A stretch of 50,120 nucleotides of DNA from Bordetella parapertussis (GTDB lineage Bacteria > Pseudomonadota > Gammaproteobacteria > Burkholderiales > JACQAP01): positions 1 through 50,120 of the forward strand of contig CAMDKM010000023.1 in the NCBI GenBank assembly GCA_945900965.1, in the 5' to 3' direction. The notes beneath the pieces were generated by a model, which was not told the origin of the DNA, made no database searches, and worked only from the letters and a program-made list of their open reading frames with translations. The position numbers and the translations under genes were made by a program. Below, piece after piece: positions 1-9,672 of the stretch (position 1 is its first letter; each line of letters starts with the position of its first letter).

Positions 1-147
1 AATGATTCGGCTGCAACGCCGGGAGAGCGGTCCATATTTCGCCGCTTTCTCCTTACATATTCCCGATATGCGCGTCGAAATCGTCAAAATCTGTCCTCGC
101 CCTCCCACCGTTTCGCTTTCGAACATCTAAGTCCGACAGGCTGCTAG
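1..147 (-). mobile_element. MITE-like element, copy A, cut by the window edge
   Basis: The reverse complement of this stretch matches 32119-32284 almost base for base over about 145 bp, including a shared core reading TTTTGACGATTTCGACGCGC. The end present here is the inverted-repeat terminus AGTCCGACAGGCTGCTAG at 130-147; the other terminus would lie before base 1. The element ends two bases from the stop codon of the VWA gene, so it may supply the 3' end of that transcript. There is no transposase inside, so it could only move with an enzyme supplied elsewhere. I infer a MITE or a remnant of an insertion sequence; the family is not identified. Confidence 0.7.
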
Positions 148-149
148 GC

Positions 150-2771
150 TCAGGAACCCAGCCAACGCCACGCCATCGGCGCACGCCGCACCGCGATATC
201 CAGCAGAAAACACAGCAAGGCCAACAGGGCGAACCAGGGACCGATCGGGTGCCGCGTCAGACTGTTGTCGCCAAGGGCGGCAAAGATATCGGCGATCGCC
301 GCGCCCCGTTTGCCTCCGGTTTCGCGTGCCAGATCATCCAGCAGGCCCAGGTCAGGCGGCCGCGATCGATATTCCGCCCCATAGTCCTGAATCAACAAGC
401 GCACGCCGGTGCGTGCCACCGCGGCGGCATCCATGCCGGCGGACGGTAGTAGTCTGAATTCCGCCGCCGAACGCGGGTCTGCGGAAACGCCACGCTTGCG
501 TGCCGGCTCCGCGAGCCAGACATCCATCGCAATCTGCGCCCGATAGTGGCCCGGCCCGGATTGATTCAGATCGAGCACTGTATTCGTTCCGTCGGTTCGA
601 GTGACCTTCACTCGCGGGACAAGATCGGGGCGAAAACGCCCGTCGGCGGTCAACAGGGAAAGGCTTATCACTGCCTGATCCCCTTCTCTCACCACGCGAA
701 AATCGAGTTGCTCTCCCGAGTCTCGCCGCAATGTTTCCCGCGTTATCTGCGCCCACAATTTGCCAAAACCATTCCATTCGATCCAGTCCACCGCCCAGCG
801 GTTTTGGATATCCGATGTAAAAATCACGGTTTTGCCCAGGCCATATTGCCAACGTGCCAGCACAGGTGAGCCATTGGGCGCTTTCATCAGCACTTCCGCG
901 TGATCGCGAGGCTTGGTGCTGACATAACCCTTGAGTTGCGGCACCGCATTCATGTCCAGGCCCCTGAAAACCTGGCTCTGGCGCACCAGCGCCGGCTTGA
1001 ACGCTTCTTCCAGGAGATTGGAACGCACCGCGCGCTGGGTCTCTTCGACAAAAATTTGCGGAATTTCATCGGCGCGGATCGCGGCATAGGCGCGACCCTT
1101 CCCCCAACGGGCAATGTCGCCCATCAATCGGCGATCGGCTCCCTCTCCGATCGCCACCGTGGACACCACAATCTTTTCCCCGATCATGCGTTTGAGCAGG
1201 GTTTCGAATTCCGCAGGATGCGTGTCACCGTCTGAAAGCAGGATCACATGCCTGGTCTTGGGCTCGGCCTTCTGCAACAGCCGGAACACAATACCGAGCG
1301 CCGGATAAATATTGGTCTGGCCGCTGGCCTGGATGCGGCTGATCTGGTCCTCCGCCTTGCGGCGCGAGCGCGCCAATTGCATCGGCACCGCGATATAGGG
1401 TTGCGAATCGAAGGCCACCACGGCGAAATAATGCTGCTCCTCCAGCAGCTCCAATGCTGCGCGGGTCGCTTCTTTGGCCATTTCCATTTTTCGGCCCTTC
1501 ATCGAGTAGGACCGGTCGATGGCAATCACCAGCGCCAGATCCTGGCGTTTTTCCTGCGACTTGAATTGCACCGGCAGGATTTTCTCGAGCGTCGTGTTGC
1601 TGTAGCCCTTCTCACCGAAAACGTTCTCGCCGCCGGCAAACAACAAGCCGCCCCCTGCATCGCGCACATAGGTTTGAATTCGCTCCATCGTCTCGGCGGA
1701 CAATGTCGCGGCTGGCACGTCGCTCATGAAAATTGCGTCGAATTCGTTCAGCGACGAAGTCAACGTGGCCAATTCCGCCGCTGTAATCAGTTTGACGTCG
1801 ATATTCTCAGCGCCGAGCGCATCCCGAACAACTGTGGCGCGGTTGGCTTCGCCCTCCACCATCAGAACACGGGCACGTGTGCCAACCCATGCCGAAACCT
1901 GCACGCGGTTATTGCCCGTAAAACCGTCCCCGGGCACTTGCAGTTGCGCCGTCAGGGTCACGACACCCGGCCGTGGCAGTCGCACTTCAAATTCAATCGG
2001 ATTGAATCCGGGGTTCAGGTGCACATCCCGAACGCCGAGCAAACTGGCGCCATTGCGTATTCGAATACGCGCCGCGGTTTCGCGGTGAGCAAATGCCCGC
2101 AGCGTGACCGTGACCGGTTCGCCGGCCCGCAAACCCTCCGGCAACTCGAAGTTGTCCAGCCAGGCATCCGAGGGATCACGCACTTTGGCGGCAATTGGAA
2201 ACACCCGAACACCCGCTTGTCTCATTCCCGGCAGGAGCTTTCTAACTTCGCCTTCGGTCTGATTGCCATCGCTGAGCAGCACCAGCCGCTTGATGCGCGC
2301 GCCGTCCAAACTGAGCAACGCGCTATCGAGCCCGTGTTCCAGATTGGTTGCCGACGAGTCCAATATTTGCGCCGTTCTAGTTCCTTCACCAACCCTTAGC
2401 TTGCGAAGATCATCCAAGGTGGCCAGCGTGACGGCTCGGTCGGCAAAGGCAACATAACTTGCCCGTGCCGGCCGGGCCTGGCGATTGGCATCTTCGATCC
2501 ATTGGAGCGCCGATTCAATGAACGCCGGAGGAATGCTGTGCGATACATCCAGCGCGTAGACCACAGATACTTCGTCCGATGTCATCCGCCACTGTGGCTG
2601 CATCAGAGCCAAGACAATGAAGACCACGCCCAGAGTACGCAACCAGCTCACAACATTCAAATGCCGGCGCGCCAGAGTGGTACGAGTCCGCAGCGCTATC
2701 CACCAGATGAAGGGAACAGCGAGGAGCAGGCCAAGCGGCCAGATGTTGTGAAAACTCAATGGCCAGCTCAT
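150..2771 (-). CDS. Membrane protein with two VWA domains around a glutamine-amidotransferase-like domain
   Basis: Last gene of the MoxR operon, 873 aa from the ATG at 2771, which overlaps the upstream stop codon as ATGA. Two or three membrane segments at the N-terminus (start MSWPLSFHNIWPLG) are followed by a first von Willebrand A domain with MIDAS motif DVSHS and a later SDGNQ. Next comes a class I glutamine-amidotransferase-like fold at about residues 300-390 (FDAIFMSDVP, GGGLLFAGGEN). A second VWA domain follows, with MIDAS DRSYS and LSDGDTHP at about 415-590. One membrane helix closes the C-terminus. No amidotransferase nucleophile cysteine is apparent, so that domain is probably structural. 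Such proteins accompany MoxR and DUF58 genes; the VWA domains are thought to bind metal-dependent partners presented or remodelled by the MoxR ATPase. The precise function is unknown. An upstream ATG at 2855 would lie deep inside the preceding gene and is less likely. Confidence 0.85.
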   Translation of the reverse strand: MSWPLSFHNIWPLGLLLAVPFIWWIALRTRTTLARRHLNVVSWLRTLGVVFIVLALMQPQWRMTSDEVSVVYALDVSHSIPPAFIESALQWIEDANRQARPARASYVAFADRAVTLATLDDLRKLRVGEGTRTAQILDSSATNLEHGLDSALLSLDGARIKRLVLLSDGNQTEGEVRKLLPGMRQAGVRVFPIAAKVRDPSDAWLDNFELPEGLRAGEPVTVTLRAFAHRETAARIRIRNGASLLGVRDVHLNPGFNPIEFEVRLPRPGVVTLTAQLQVPGDGFTGNNRVQVSAWVGTRARVLMVEGEANRATVVRDALGAENIDVKLITAAELATLTSSLNEFDAIFMSDVPAATLSAETMERIQTYVRDAGGGLLFAGGENVFGEKGYSNTTLEKILPVQFKSQEKRQDLALVIAIDRSYSMKGRKMEMAKEATRAALELLEEQHYFAVVAFDSQPYIAVPMQLARSRRKAEDQISRIQASGQTNIYPALGIVFRLLQKAEPKTRHVILLSDGDTHPAEFETLLKRMIGEKIVVSTVAIGEGADRRLMGDIARWGKGRAYAAIRADEIPQIFVEETQRAVRSNLLEEAFKPALVRQSQVFRGLDMNAVPQLKGYVSTKPRDHAEVLMKAPNGSPVLARWQYGLGKTVIFTSDIQNRWAVDWIEWNGFGKLWAQITRETLRRDSGEQLDFRVVREGDQAVISLSLLTADGRFRPDLVPRVKVTRTDGTNTVLDLNQSGPGHYRAQIAMDVWLAEPARKRGVSADPRSAAEFRLLPSAGMDAAAVARTGVRLLIQDYGAEYRSRPPDLGLLDDLARETGGKRGAAIADIFAALGDNSLTRHPIGPWFALLALLCFLLDIAVRRAPMAWRWLGS

Positions 2772-4522
2772 ACGCTCAAACGGCGATTCCAGCTCCACCA
2801 TTCGAACAGCATGCCGAAGGCGGCCGCCCATAACAGCCAGAGAGGAGCTGCCCACACCCCCGGAGATTTTGCCGCAGGTTCGGCGGCCTTGATGCCGGCC
2901 AGCGGCGAAAGATTGACGCCGGTCACGCGCCGGTCCAGCACACTGGCGGCTATCATCATGCGACGCTCGCCGCTTATCGCCGTATAGAGCCCCGGGGCGG
3001 AGGTTTCAAACAGACTCCCGCCTGGTACGGCATGGACGTCGAGTGCGATGCCGTTGGCAGCGATCACCCTGGCATCGGTCAATGGCACCTGAATGATGCC
3101 CAGGCCTGCGCTCAAAATGGCCCGTTCGCCGGCGAGCCAGTTCAAGGCGTTGTCGAGAAAAATCGGAAATCCAGACTGCAGTGCAAAATTGGAGTCCTCC
3201 AGAGCAAACGCCAGCCAGATCCGTCGTGGAACCGAAGCCTGCGCACGCGCCAGTGCCACACCGTTGCGGGTGCGAATCAATACCGAATCCTGTGTCCTTG
3301 TGCTCACGGCTCGATCGACGACCAGGTCACGCAGCGAAATATTCTCCAGCAGCGGATGCGTGGCATCCCACGCCTGGACCACAGGTTGCAAAATTTCCTT
3401 CCCGGATGGCGGCAGCCAGCCAGCGTCGCCTGGCCGAATCAGCAGCGCCGCGGCGGCTGGCGGGTTAGCCGGAGCAAAGCGGTCGAACACCCAGACATCG
3501 GCTTTATCGGCTGACGAATACTGCGAAGGCGAGCGCACCAGGAGTTGTACTCGAGATTGCGCACGCAGAGAGGTTTCCAGAGGTCGATTGCCGGCACTGA
3601 CCAGCCCCACCCGCAGCACGGAGCGCACTGGCAACAGCCCGTAGGCTACATCGTCGTCGTCCAGCGCATCACCCGCAACGATAAGCGATGCCTTGACCGG
3701 GCCGGGCTCGAAGCCGCCGAGATCAAGCGTGGCGTGACGGGAACTGCCCGCCGCCACGTCTATGGACTTCGATACGTTACGGTCACCTAGGCCAGTGAGC
3801 ACCAGGTCGATTTTTTTCGCCGTTGCGCCGGCATTGGCCACTTCCACAAAAGCCAGCGGTCGATCTGGATCCGCCGGCTGGGCGCGCAAATCGAAGGCCA
3901 CGATGCCCGCGTTTTCCACCGCCTCGAACACAGATTCCACTCGCGCCGAACGCGGCACACCGGTAAGCAATACGCCGTCGGTAAATACCACCGTCTCGTG
4001 TTGCTCCAGAGCAGGCAGGTCCGGCATGACCGGTGCCGCGCCATGGGCCACACCCAAGGACCGCAGGCGAATCAGGGCGGCGTCACGCTCCTCGAACTCG
4101 GGGATCGCGACTCGCCGCATGGTGTCGGCCACCAGCACCTGGGTGTCCGGCGCGCGCCCGGCCAACAGTTCGCCGGCCCTGACCAGTGCATGGTCCCAGC
4201 GGGTTGCGCCGCTGGTGATACGGGTGGCCATGGTCGGCGAGTTATCCAATATCAGAATCAGGCGCTGCGAATTGCCGGCCTCGCCGGCCAGCCATTGCGA
4301 GCGCAGCAACACAATCGCCAGTACCGCGGCAATCAGCGCACAGAGCAGCATCGACAGCCACCAGCGCAACCGATCGGAGCCGGTGTGGAATTTTCGCAGC
4401 ACGCGATCCCAGATCAGCAAGGAAGGGATGGCCAGCCGGCGATGCGGCGGTTTGAGCCGATATAGCAGTGCCACCGCGATCAGTGCCGCCAGCGCGGCCC
4501 AGGCCGGCGCCAGAGCGCTCAT
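2768..4522 (-). CDS. BatA-like membrane protein with a degenerate VWA domain
   Basis: 584 aa, starting at the ATG that overlaps the DUF58 stop codon (ATGA, 4519-4522). The N-terminus is the BatA-type double membrane segment (start MSALAPAWAALAALIAVALL, then WWLSMLLCALIAAVLAIVLL). A VWA-like domain follows, with DNSPT where MIDAS would read DxSxS and a later VVFTDG. A long beta-rich region comes next, and a C-terminal helix (APLWLLWAAAFGMLF) before a short basic tail. The MIDAS motif has Thr as its last residue, so metal binding is uncertain. It sits between DUF58 and the tandem-VWA gene with translational coupling on both sides, which argues that the products form one membrane complex. Confidence 0.8.
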   Translation of the reverse strand: MSALAPAWAALAALIAVALLYRLKPPHRRLAIPSLLIWDRVLRKFHTGSDRLRWWLSMLLCALIAAVLAIVLLRSQWLAGEAGNSQRLILILDNSPTMATRITSGATRWDHALVRAGELLAGRAPDTQVLVADTMRRVAIPEFEERDAALIRLRSLGVAHGAAPVMPDLPALEQHETVVFTDGVLLTGVPRSARVESVFEAVENAGIVAFDLRAQPADPDRPLAFVEVANAGATAKKIDLVLTGLGDRNVSKSIDVAAGSSRHATLDLGGFEPGPVKASLIVAGDALDDDDVAYGLLPVRSVLRVGLVSAGNRPLETSLRAQSRVQLLVRSPSQYSSADKADVWVFDRFAPANPPAAAALLIRPGDAGWLPPSGKEILQPVVQAWDATHPLLENISLRDLVVDRAVSTRTQDSVLIRTRNGVALARAQASVPRRIWLAFALEDSNFALQSGFPIFLDNALNWLAGERAILSAGLGIIQVPLTDARVIAANGIALDVHAVPGGSLFETSAPGLYTAISGERRMMIAASVLDRRVTGVNLSPLAGIKAAEPAAKSPGVWAAPLWLLWAAAFGMLFEWWSWNRRLSV

Positions 4523-5406
4523 CGCAACAAGCCTTCTTCGCGCAAGGCCTTGAGCAGCAGTTCTTCGAAGGGCGCCGCGGTGGAACTGCGCAGATAACCC
4601 CAGCCATGGCTGCGGCAGAATCCCTCGATCTCCGAACAATACTGCTGAAAGCTCCTGCGGTAATCCTCGAGCAGTTCCGGGGTGATACGCACGCGCTGGG
4701 ATTCGCCGTTCTCGGCGTCCACCAACTGCACTTCCTCGGCAAGAGTCGGCGACAATTCATCGGGGCTGACAACGTGCACCGCGAATACTTCGTGGCGCAA
4801 ACGCCGGATCTCCTGAAAGCTCTGCTCGAACCCGTTGCGGTCCAAAAAATCCGAAATGACGATCACCAAACCGCGGGTGCGGCGCGCGCCGAAAAAACTG
4901 CGAAACGCCGACTGCAAACTGGTACCCCCGGCCGCACCCAGGCGTTCCAGAAAACGCAGTACCCGCCAAACCTGGTTCTTGCCTCGCGCGGCCGGTACTT
5001 CGCGCACCGCTCCATCGGAAAAAGCCAGCAGGCTTACCCGATCATGATTGATCAAACTGATGTATGCCAGCGCCGCGGCGAACTTCCTGGCGAAATCGAA
5101 TTTCGACGGCTCGCCGAAATCCATCGAGCCACTGACATCCAGAAAAATGTACACCGGCAGATCGGCTTCTTCCTCGAACAAACGCAGGATCAGCCGATCC
5201 AGGCGCAGGTAGGTGCTCCAGTCCAGATTGCGGGTATCGTCACCCGGCGAATAGGGCCGGAAATCGGCGAAGATCATTCCCGTGCCGGTTCGGCGCGACC
5301 GATGATGTCCGCGCAGATGTCCCGCCACCGGCCTGCGGGTGAGTACGGCCAGGTGTTCGAGCTGGCGTAGAAATACTTCGCTGAATAACAGGTTTTTGGG
5401 AAGCAA
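4519..5406 (-). CDS. DUF58 domain protein (VWA-like partner of MoxR)
   Basis: 295 aa. It carries the DUF58 signature region (YSPGDDTRNLDWSTYLR, residues about 52-68) followed by a VWA-type core with MIDAS motif DVSGS and a later ISDFLD. There is no membrane segment. DUF58 proteins are encoded beside MoxR AAA+ ATPases and are taken to be their co-chaperones or substrates. The start at 5406 lies 115 bp after the MoxR stop codon. That is the only real gap in this otherwise overlapping operon, so extra control could act there. The 3' end overlaps the BatA-like gene by four bases. Confidence 0.88.
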   Translation of the reverse strand: MLPKNLLFSEVFLRQLEHLAVLTRRPVAGHLRGHHRSRRTGTGMIFADFRPYSPGDDTRNLDWSTYLRLDRLILRLFEEEADLPVYIFLDVSGSMDFGEPSKFDFARKFAAALAYISLINHDRVSLLAFSDGAVREVPAARGKNQVWRVLRFLERLGAAGGTSLQSAFRSFFGARRTRGLVIVISDFLDRNGFEQSFQEIRRLRHEVFAVHVVSPDELSPTLAEEVQLVDAENGESQRVRITPELLEDYRRSFQQYCSEIEGFCRSHGWGYLRSSTAAPFEELLLKALREEGLLR

Positions 5407-5521
5407 GAAAGTACCGCCTTAAGGGTTCTGCGCTATGGGCGTCAGCACGGGTGTCATCCGCGCGTTATCTGCCGGCAATCGTGCGAAATGTCTGCTTCGG
5501 GCGAGGTCCGATTTCGTCTCG

Positions 5522-6513
<992 letters not shown>

Positions 6514-6517
<4 letters not shown>

Positions 6518-8118
6518 GGGTTTTCACTTTCGTTCAGGTTCAAAAAATAATTCTTGACGATCTTGCGCTGCCGTATCGGCACCGGCGCATGGCGTATTTC
6601 GTCCGCCCGGGTAAAATTGCCACTGGCGTTGACATCACGGTAAGGCAGATTCGACTTCTGCTCGACACTGGCGGAATAAAACCAGTCCGGGTTCTTCCCC
6701 TCCTCACTTTCGGCATTTTTGTCGTCCTGCCGTGCAATCGCCTCGCGTTTGAGCTGGGCATCCAGACGCGGTGTGGCGATGCCCTCGAGCGGCAAGGCCT
6801 CGGAATGCCCCGAGGAACTGCCGGCCCGCGAGCCTTCGTGCTGGGCATCCTCGTCTTTTTCCTTCGCCATCGCCGCCTGTCTGAACAAGGTACCGTCTTG
6901 CAGATCCGCATTGCCGGTTTCGGGTGAGGGCGTCGGATTGGGCGCATTGGCGCGCGTGCCGAATTCGTTGGCGGTCAGGGCGCTGCGCTGCGATGTCGCC
7001 ACCAGATTGTCCTCCATTCGACGACGCACCCGGTTGACGCGCTCCTGTGCATCGATCTTGCCGCCCGCCTCCTCAATCTTTTCGAGCAACTTGCTCACGG
7101 TATCCTGGTTCATATTGATGCCGATGCCGCTCACATCGAGGCCGCTTTTTTCCAGTGCATCATTTTCTTCGCCCTTGCCCGTTTGCGCTGAACGAAATCT
7201 TTCCTCTTCGGCATCGGCTTTCTCCTTCGACGCATCGGCAGCCGGCAACTTCCCGATCAATTCCTTGGCCTTGCGGGCATCACCTTTTTCCAATGCTTCG
7301 GCGATTTGTTGCCAGCCCGATTCGACTTTCACCGTCTGCGCCAGGCTTGCCAGCCCTTCCCTGGCCATGGCCGCTTCCATGTCGGCCTGGTCCATCGCCT
7401 CGCGTGCCTGCGCTGCGGCCAATTTCGCTTCCTGCGGGGTAGCGCCGGAATCCTGCAGCACCTGCAATGCCCGGTCGAGTTTACGAACCTGTTCATCGGT
7501 CTGAACGTCTTCGAGCATGCCTCGCAAATTCGTGGCGGCCAATCCGGCATTCGGGGCCGGCATCTGATCGGTCCATCCCTTGTTTGGCACCACAATTCCG
7601 CTCGTTACCCACAGCAGCGTGCCAAAGCCCGCCGCCGCCAACCATAACGCAGAAAGTTTTCCTGGCACCACGGCGCGAGCATCGATCTTGGCTGCTGTGG
7701 CCGCTGCGCGAGCAATCTGCAATGCCTGCATACTGCCCTGACTCGCGCCAGACAAAAAATACCGGGCAGATTTCAGTTCATCCCTGAGTCCCAGACAGTG
7801 ATCGGCCTCTCCGGCAGCTTGCGCCGCCGATACCGGCCGAGCCATTTTCCAGGCCACGACAAACGTCACACCAAGCAGCGCCAGCAGAAGCAGCATATCC
7901 GACAGCGCCCCCATTGCCGATGCGGAAATCGATGGCAGGGCAAAGCGATACGACATCAGACAAAAGAGCACCAGGCATACGCCAAACGCCAGTTCCGTCG
8001 CGGCACGTTGCAACCACAGACGCCTTTCGATCCCACGCAAAACGCCGCGCAGAACCTCGCCCGGGTTCTCCGTGCGAGGTGGCGGGGCGGATGAAAAAAT
8101 CGCGTCGGTGGCAGCCAT
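6514..8118 (-). CDS. DUF4175-like membrane protein, first gene of the MoxR operon
   Basis: 534 aa from the ATG at 8118 (start MAATDAIFSSAPP). Three hydrophobic segments occupy roughly the first 200 residues (TELAFGVCLVLFCLMSY, LLLLALLGVTFVVAW, ALWLAAAGFGTLLWV). After them comes a long Ala/Glu/Lys-rich helical region, probably coiled coil, and a charged low-complexity stretch. The C-terminal tail (IRQRKIVKNYFLNL) resembles the end of DUF4175 proteins. The layout of three N-terminal helices plus a soluble helical domain next to MoxR and BatA genes is what suggests DUF4175; I cannot confirm the family. It lies back to back with the plus-strand sulfatase-like gene, about 110 bp away, so the operon promoter should be in 8119-8227. 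Confidence 0.6.
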
Positions 8119-8215
8119 GATGCGCTTGATTGTAGCGCACCACACGGGCCGGCCAAAAAGCCAGGGCGCGGCACAAGGGCAGAGCATTTTCTCAGGTAAC
8201 ATGCGCCGGAAAATC

Positions 8216-8221
8216 AGGAGG
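8216..8221 (+). promoter_or_regulatory. Shine-Dalgarno AGGAGG deciding a TTG start
   Basis: A perfect AGGAGG six bases before TTG at 8228. It lies inside the longer open frame that begins with ATG at 8201, so it argues for the downstream TTG. Starting there also gives a clean signal peptide without an extra charged extension. Confidence 0.7.
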
Positions 8222-8227
8222 AGTTCT

Positions 8228-9622
8228 TTGAAGCTTGCCCTGCGCATCGCGGCATTGTGGTTCTGCCTCGGCCTGCCTCAGGCTGAAGGTATCGAACGTC
8301 CCCACATTGTTTATATCCTGGCGGGCGATCTGGGTTGGAAAGACGTCGGCTATCACGGCGGGATAATTAAAACGCCGGCGCTCGACCGCCTTGCGCAACA
8401 CGGCGCGCGGCTGGAACGTTATTACACACTGCCCTATTCCACGCAAACGCGCGCCGCCCTGCTCACGGGTCGTTACCCGATGCGCTACGGTCTGCAAACC
8501 CAGTCGATCCTGGCGCAAAACCGCTATGGCCTGCCTAAGGACGAACGACTGCTCTCCGAAGCGCTGAAGGAAAGCGGTTATCGCACCGTGGCACTCGGAA
8601 CCTGGCAACTCGGGCATCATCGCAAAGAGTGGTGGCCGACACGACGGGGATTCGATTATTTTCTCGGCAGTTTCAGCGCCCCGGGCGACTCATTACGCAA
8701 GACCAACGCATTGGGCGAACCGGACTGGCGGCGCAATGAACAATTGACCCGGCAGGAAGGTCTTGCGACCGACCTGATCGGCGCGGAAGCGGTACGCGTC
8801 ATCGAAGGGCATCCTGCCGGCATGCCGTTGTTTCTGTACCTATCCTTTTCAGCACCCGAAGCGCCCTGGCCTGCACCGAAGAAACTCCCGGAAGGCTGCG
8901 CCGGTGTCGTGGAAACCGATCGGCAGGGCTACTGCGCAATGGTTGTGGCACTCGACAACGCCGTTGCATCGGTGATGGCCGCTTTGGAGAAATCCGGCGT
9001 GCTCGACACTACGCTGGTGGTTTTTCAGAGCGACAACGGCGGGGCGGTCCGCAACAAATTCGCCACTGGCGATGGCGACGTCCCAAAGGCCGCGGCCGAC
9101 AGCGGCCCCTATCGTGACGGCAAGGGTTCGTACTACGAGGGCGCTTTACGGGTGGTGGCGCTGGCCTTTTGGGCGGGCAGGATTCCGCCTGGCATTGTTG
9201 CCGAAAATATTCATGTCACCGATTGGTATCCAACCCTGCTCGGCATCGCGGGCGCCAAACGCGAACAGAAAAAATTGATCGACGGCGTCGATCAATGGGC
9301 GACCCTTACCGAAGGCAAACTCAGTCCGCGCAAGGAAATACTCCTGGGCATGGAAGATTTTCGCGGCGCCCTGCTGCGGGATAACTGGAAACTCATCGTA
9401 TCTTCGCGCCTGCCGGTTCGCCACGAACTCTATAATGTGAAGGACGATCCTTCCGAGGAAGACAATCGTGCGGAGCGCGAAGCGCAGAGAGTCCAGGAGA
9501 TGCTTGGCCGATTTAACGAACTGGCATGGGAAATGACGCCTTCACTTTACCTGCAGGACCTGAGCGCTCCGCACAAACACGAGATTCCGGTGTATTGGGG
9601 AGACAATCCGATCCGGCCGTGA
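8228..9622 (+). CDS. Sulfatase-fold protein with a degenerate active site (probable pseudoenzyme)
   Basis: 464 aa from TTG 8228, with a signal peptide (LALRIAALWFCLGLPQAEG), so it is probably periplasmic. The fold is that of type I arylsulfatases, closest to the ARSB-like group: GRYPMRYG after the active-site loop, PTRRGFDYFLG, SDNGG, and KGSYYEGALRV. However, the catalytic residues are gone. The metal-binding DD pair is GD (residues 33-34) and the formylglycine motif CxPSR is STQTR (71-75), with Pro also lost. GKWHLG has become GTWQLG, removing Lys and His, and the later catalytic His in the APH-type motif is Glu. Only the SDN metal site and the last Lys remain. Hydrolysis by the usual mechanism looks impossible. 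The next gene on the same strand starts 50 bp downstream. Confidence 0.8.
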   Translation: MKLALRIAALWFCLGLPQAEGIERPHIVYILAGDLGWKDVGYHGGIIKTPALDRLAQHGARLERYYTLPYSTQTRAALLTGRYPMRYGLQTQSILAQNRYGLPKDERLLSEALKESGYRTVALGTWQLGHHRKEWWPTRRGFDYFLGSFSAPGDSLRKTNALGEPDWRRNEQLTRQEGLATDLIGAEAVRVIEGHPAGMPLFLYLSFSAPEAPWPAPKKLPEGCAGVVETDRQGYCAMVVALDNAVASVMAALEKSGVLDTTLVVFQSDNGGAVRNKFATGDGDVPKAAADSGPYRDGKGSYYEGALRVVALAFWAGRIPPGIVAENIHVTDWYPTLLGIAGAKREQKKLIDGVDQWATLTEGKLSPRKEILLGMEDFRGALLRDNWKLIVSSRLPVRHELYNVKDDPSEEDNRAEREAQRVQEMLGRFNELAWEMTPSLYLQDLSAPHKHEIPVYWGDNPIRP

Positions 9623-9672
9623 TTGTCAAAATTGGATTGTTTCGGCGCATTACCTCAAACTGACCAACAAGC

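Noticed and set aside
1248-2399. A 383-codon open frame antisense to the tandem-VWA gene
   Set aside because: It is a shadow of the real gene, rich in Arg/His/Gln as expected from reversed codons, with no motif.
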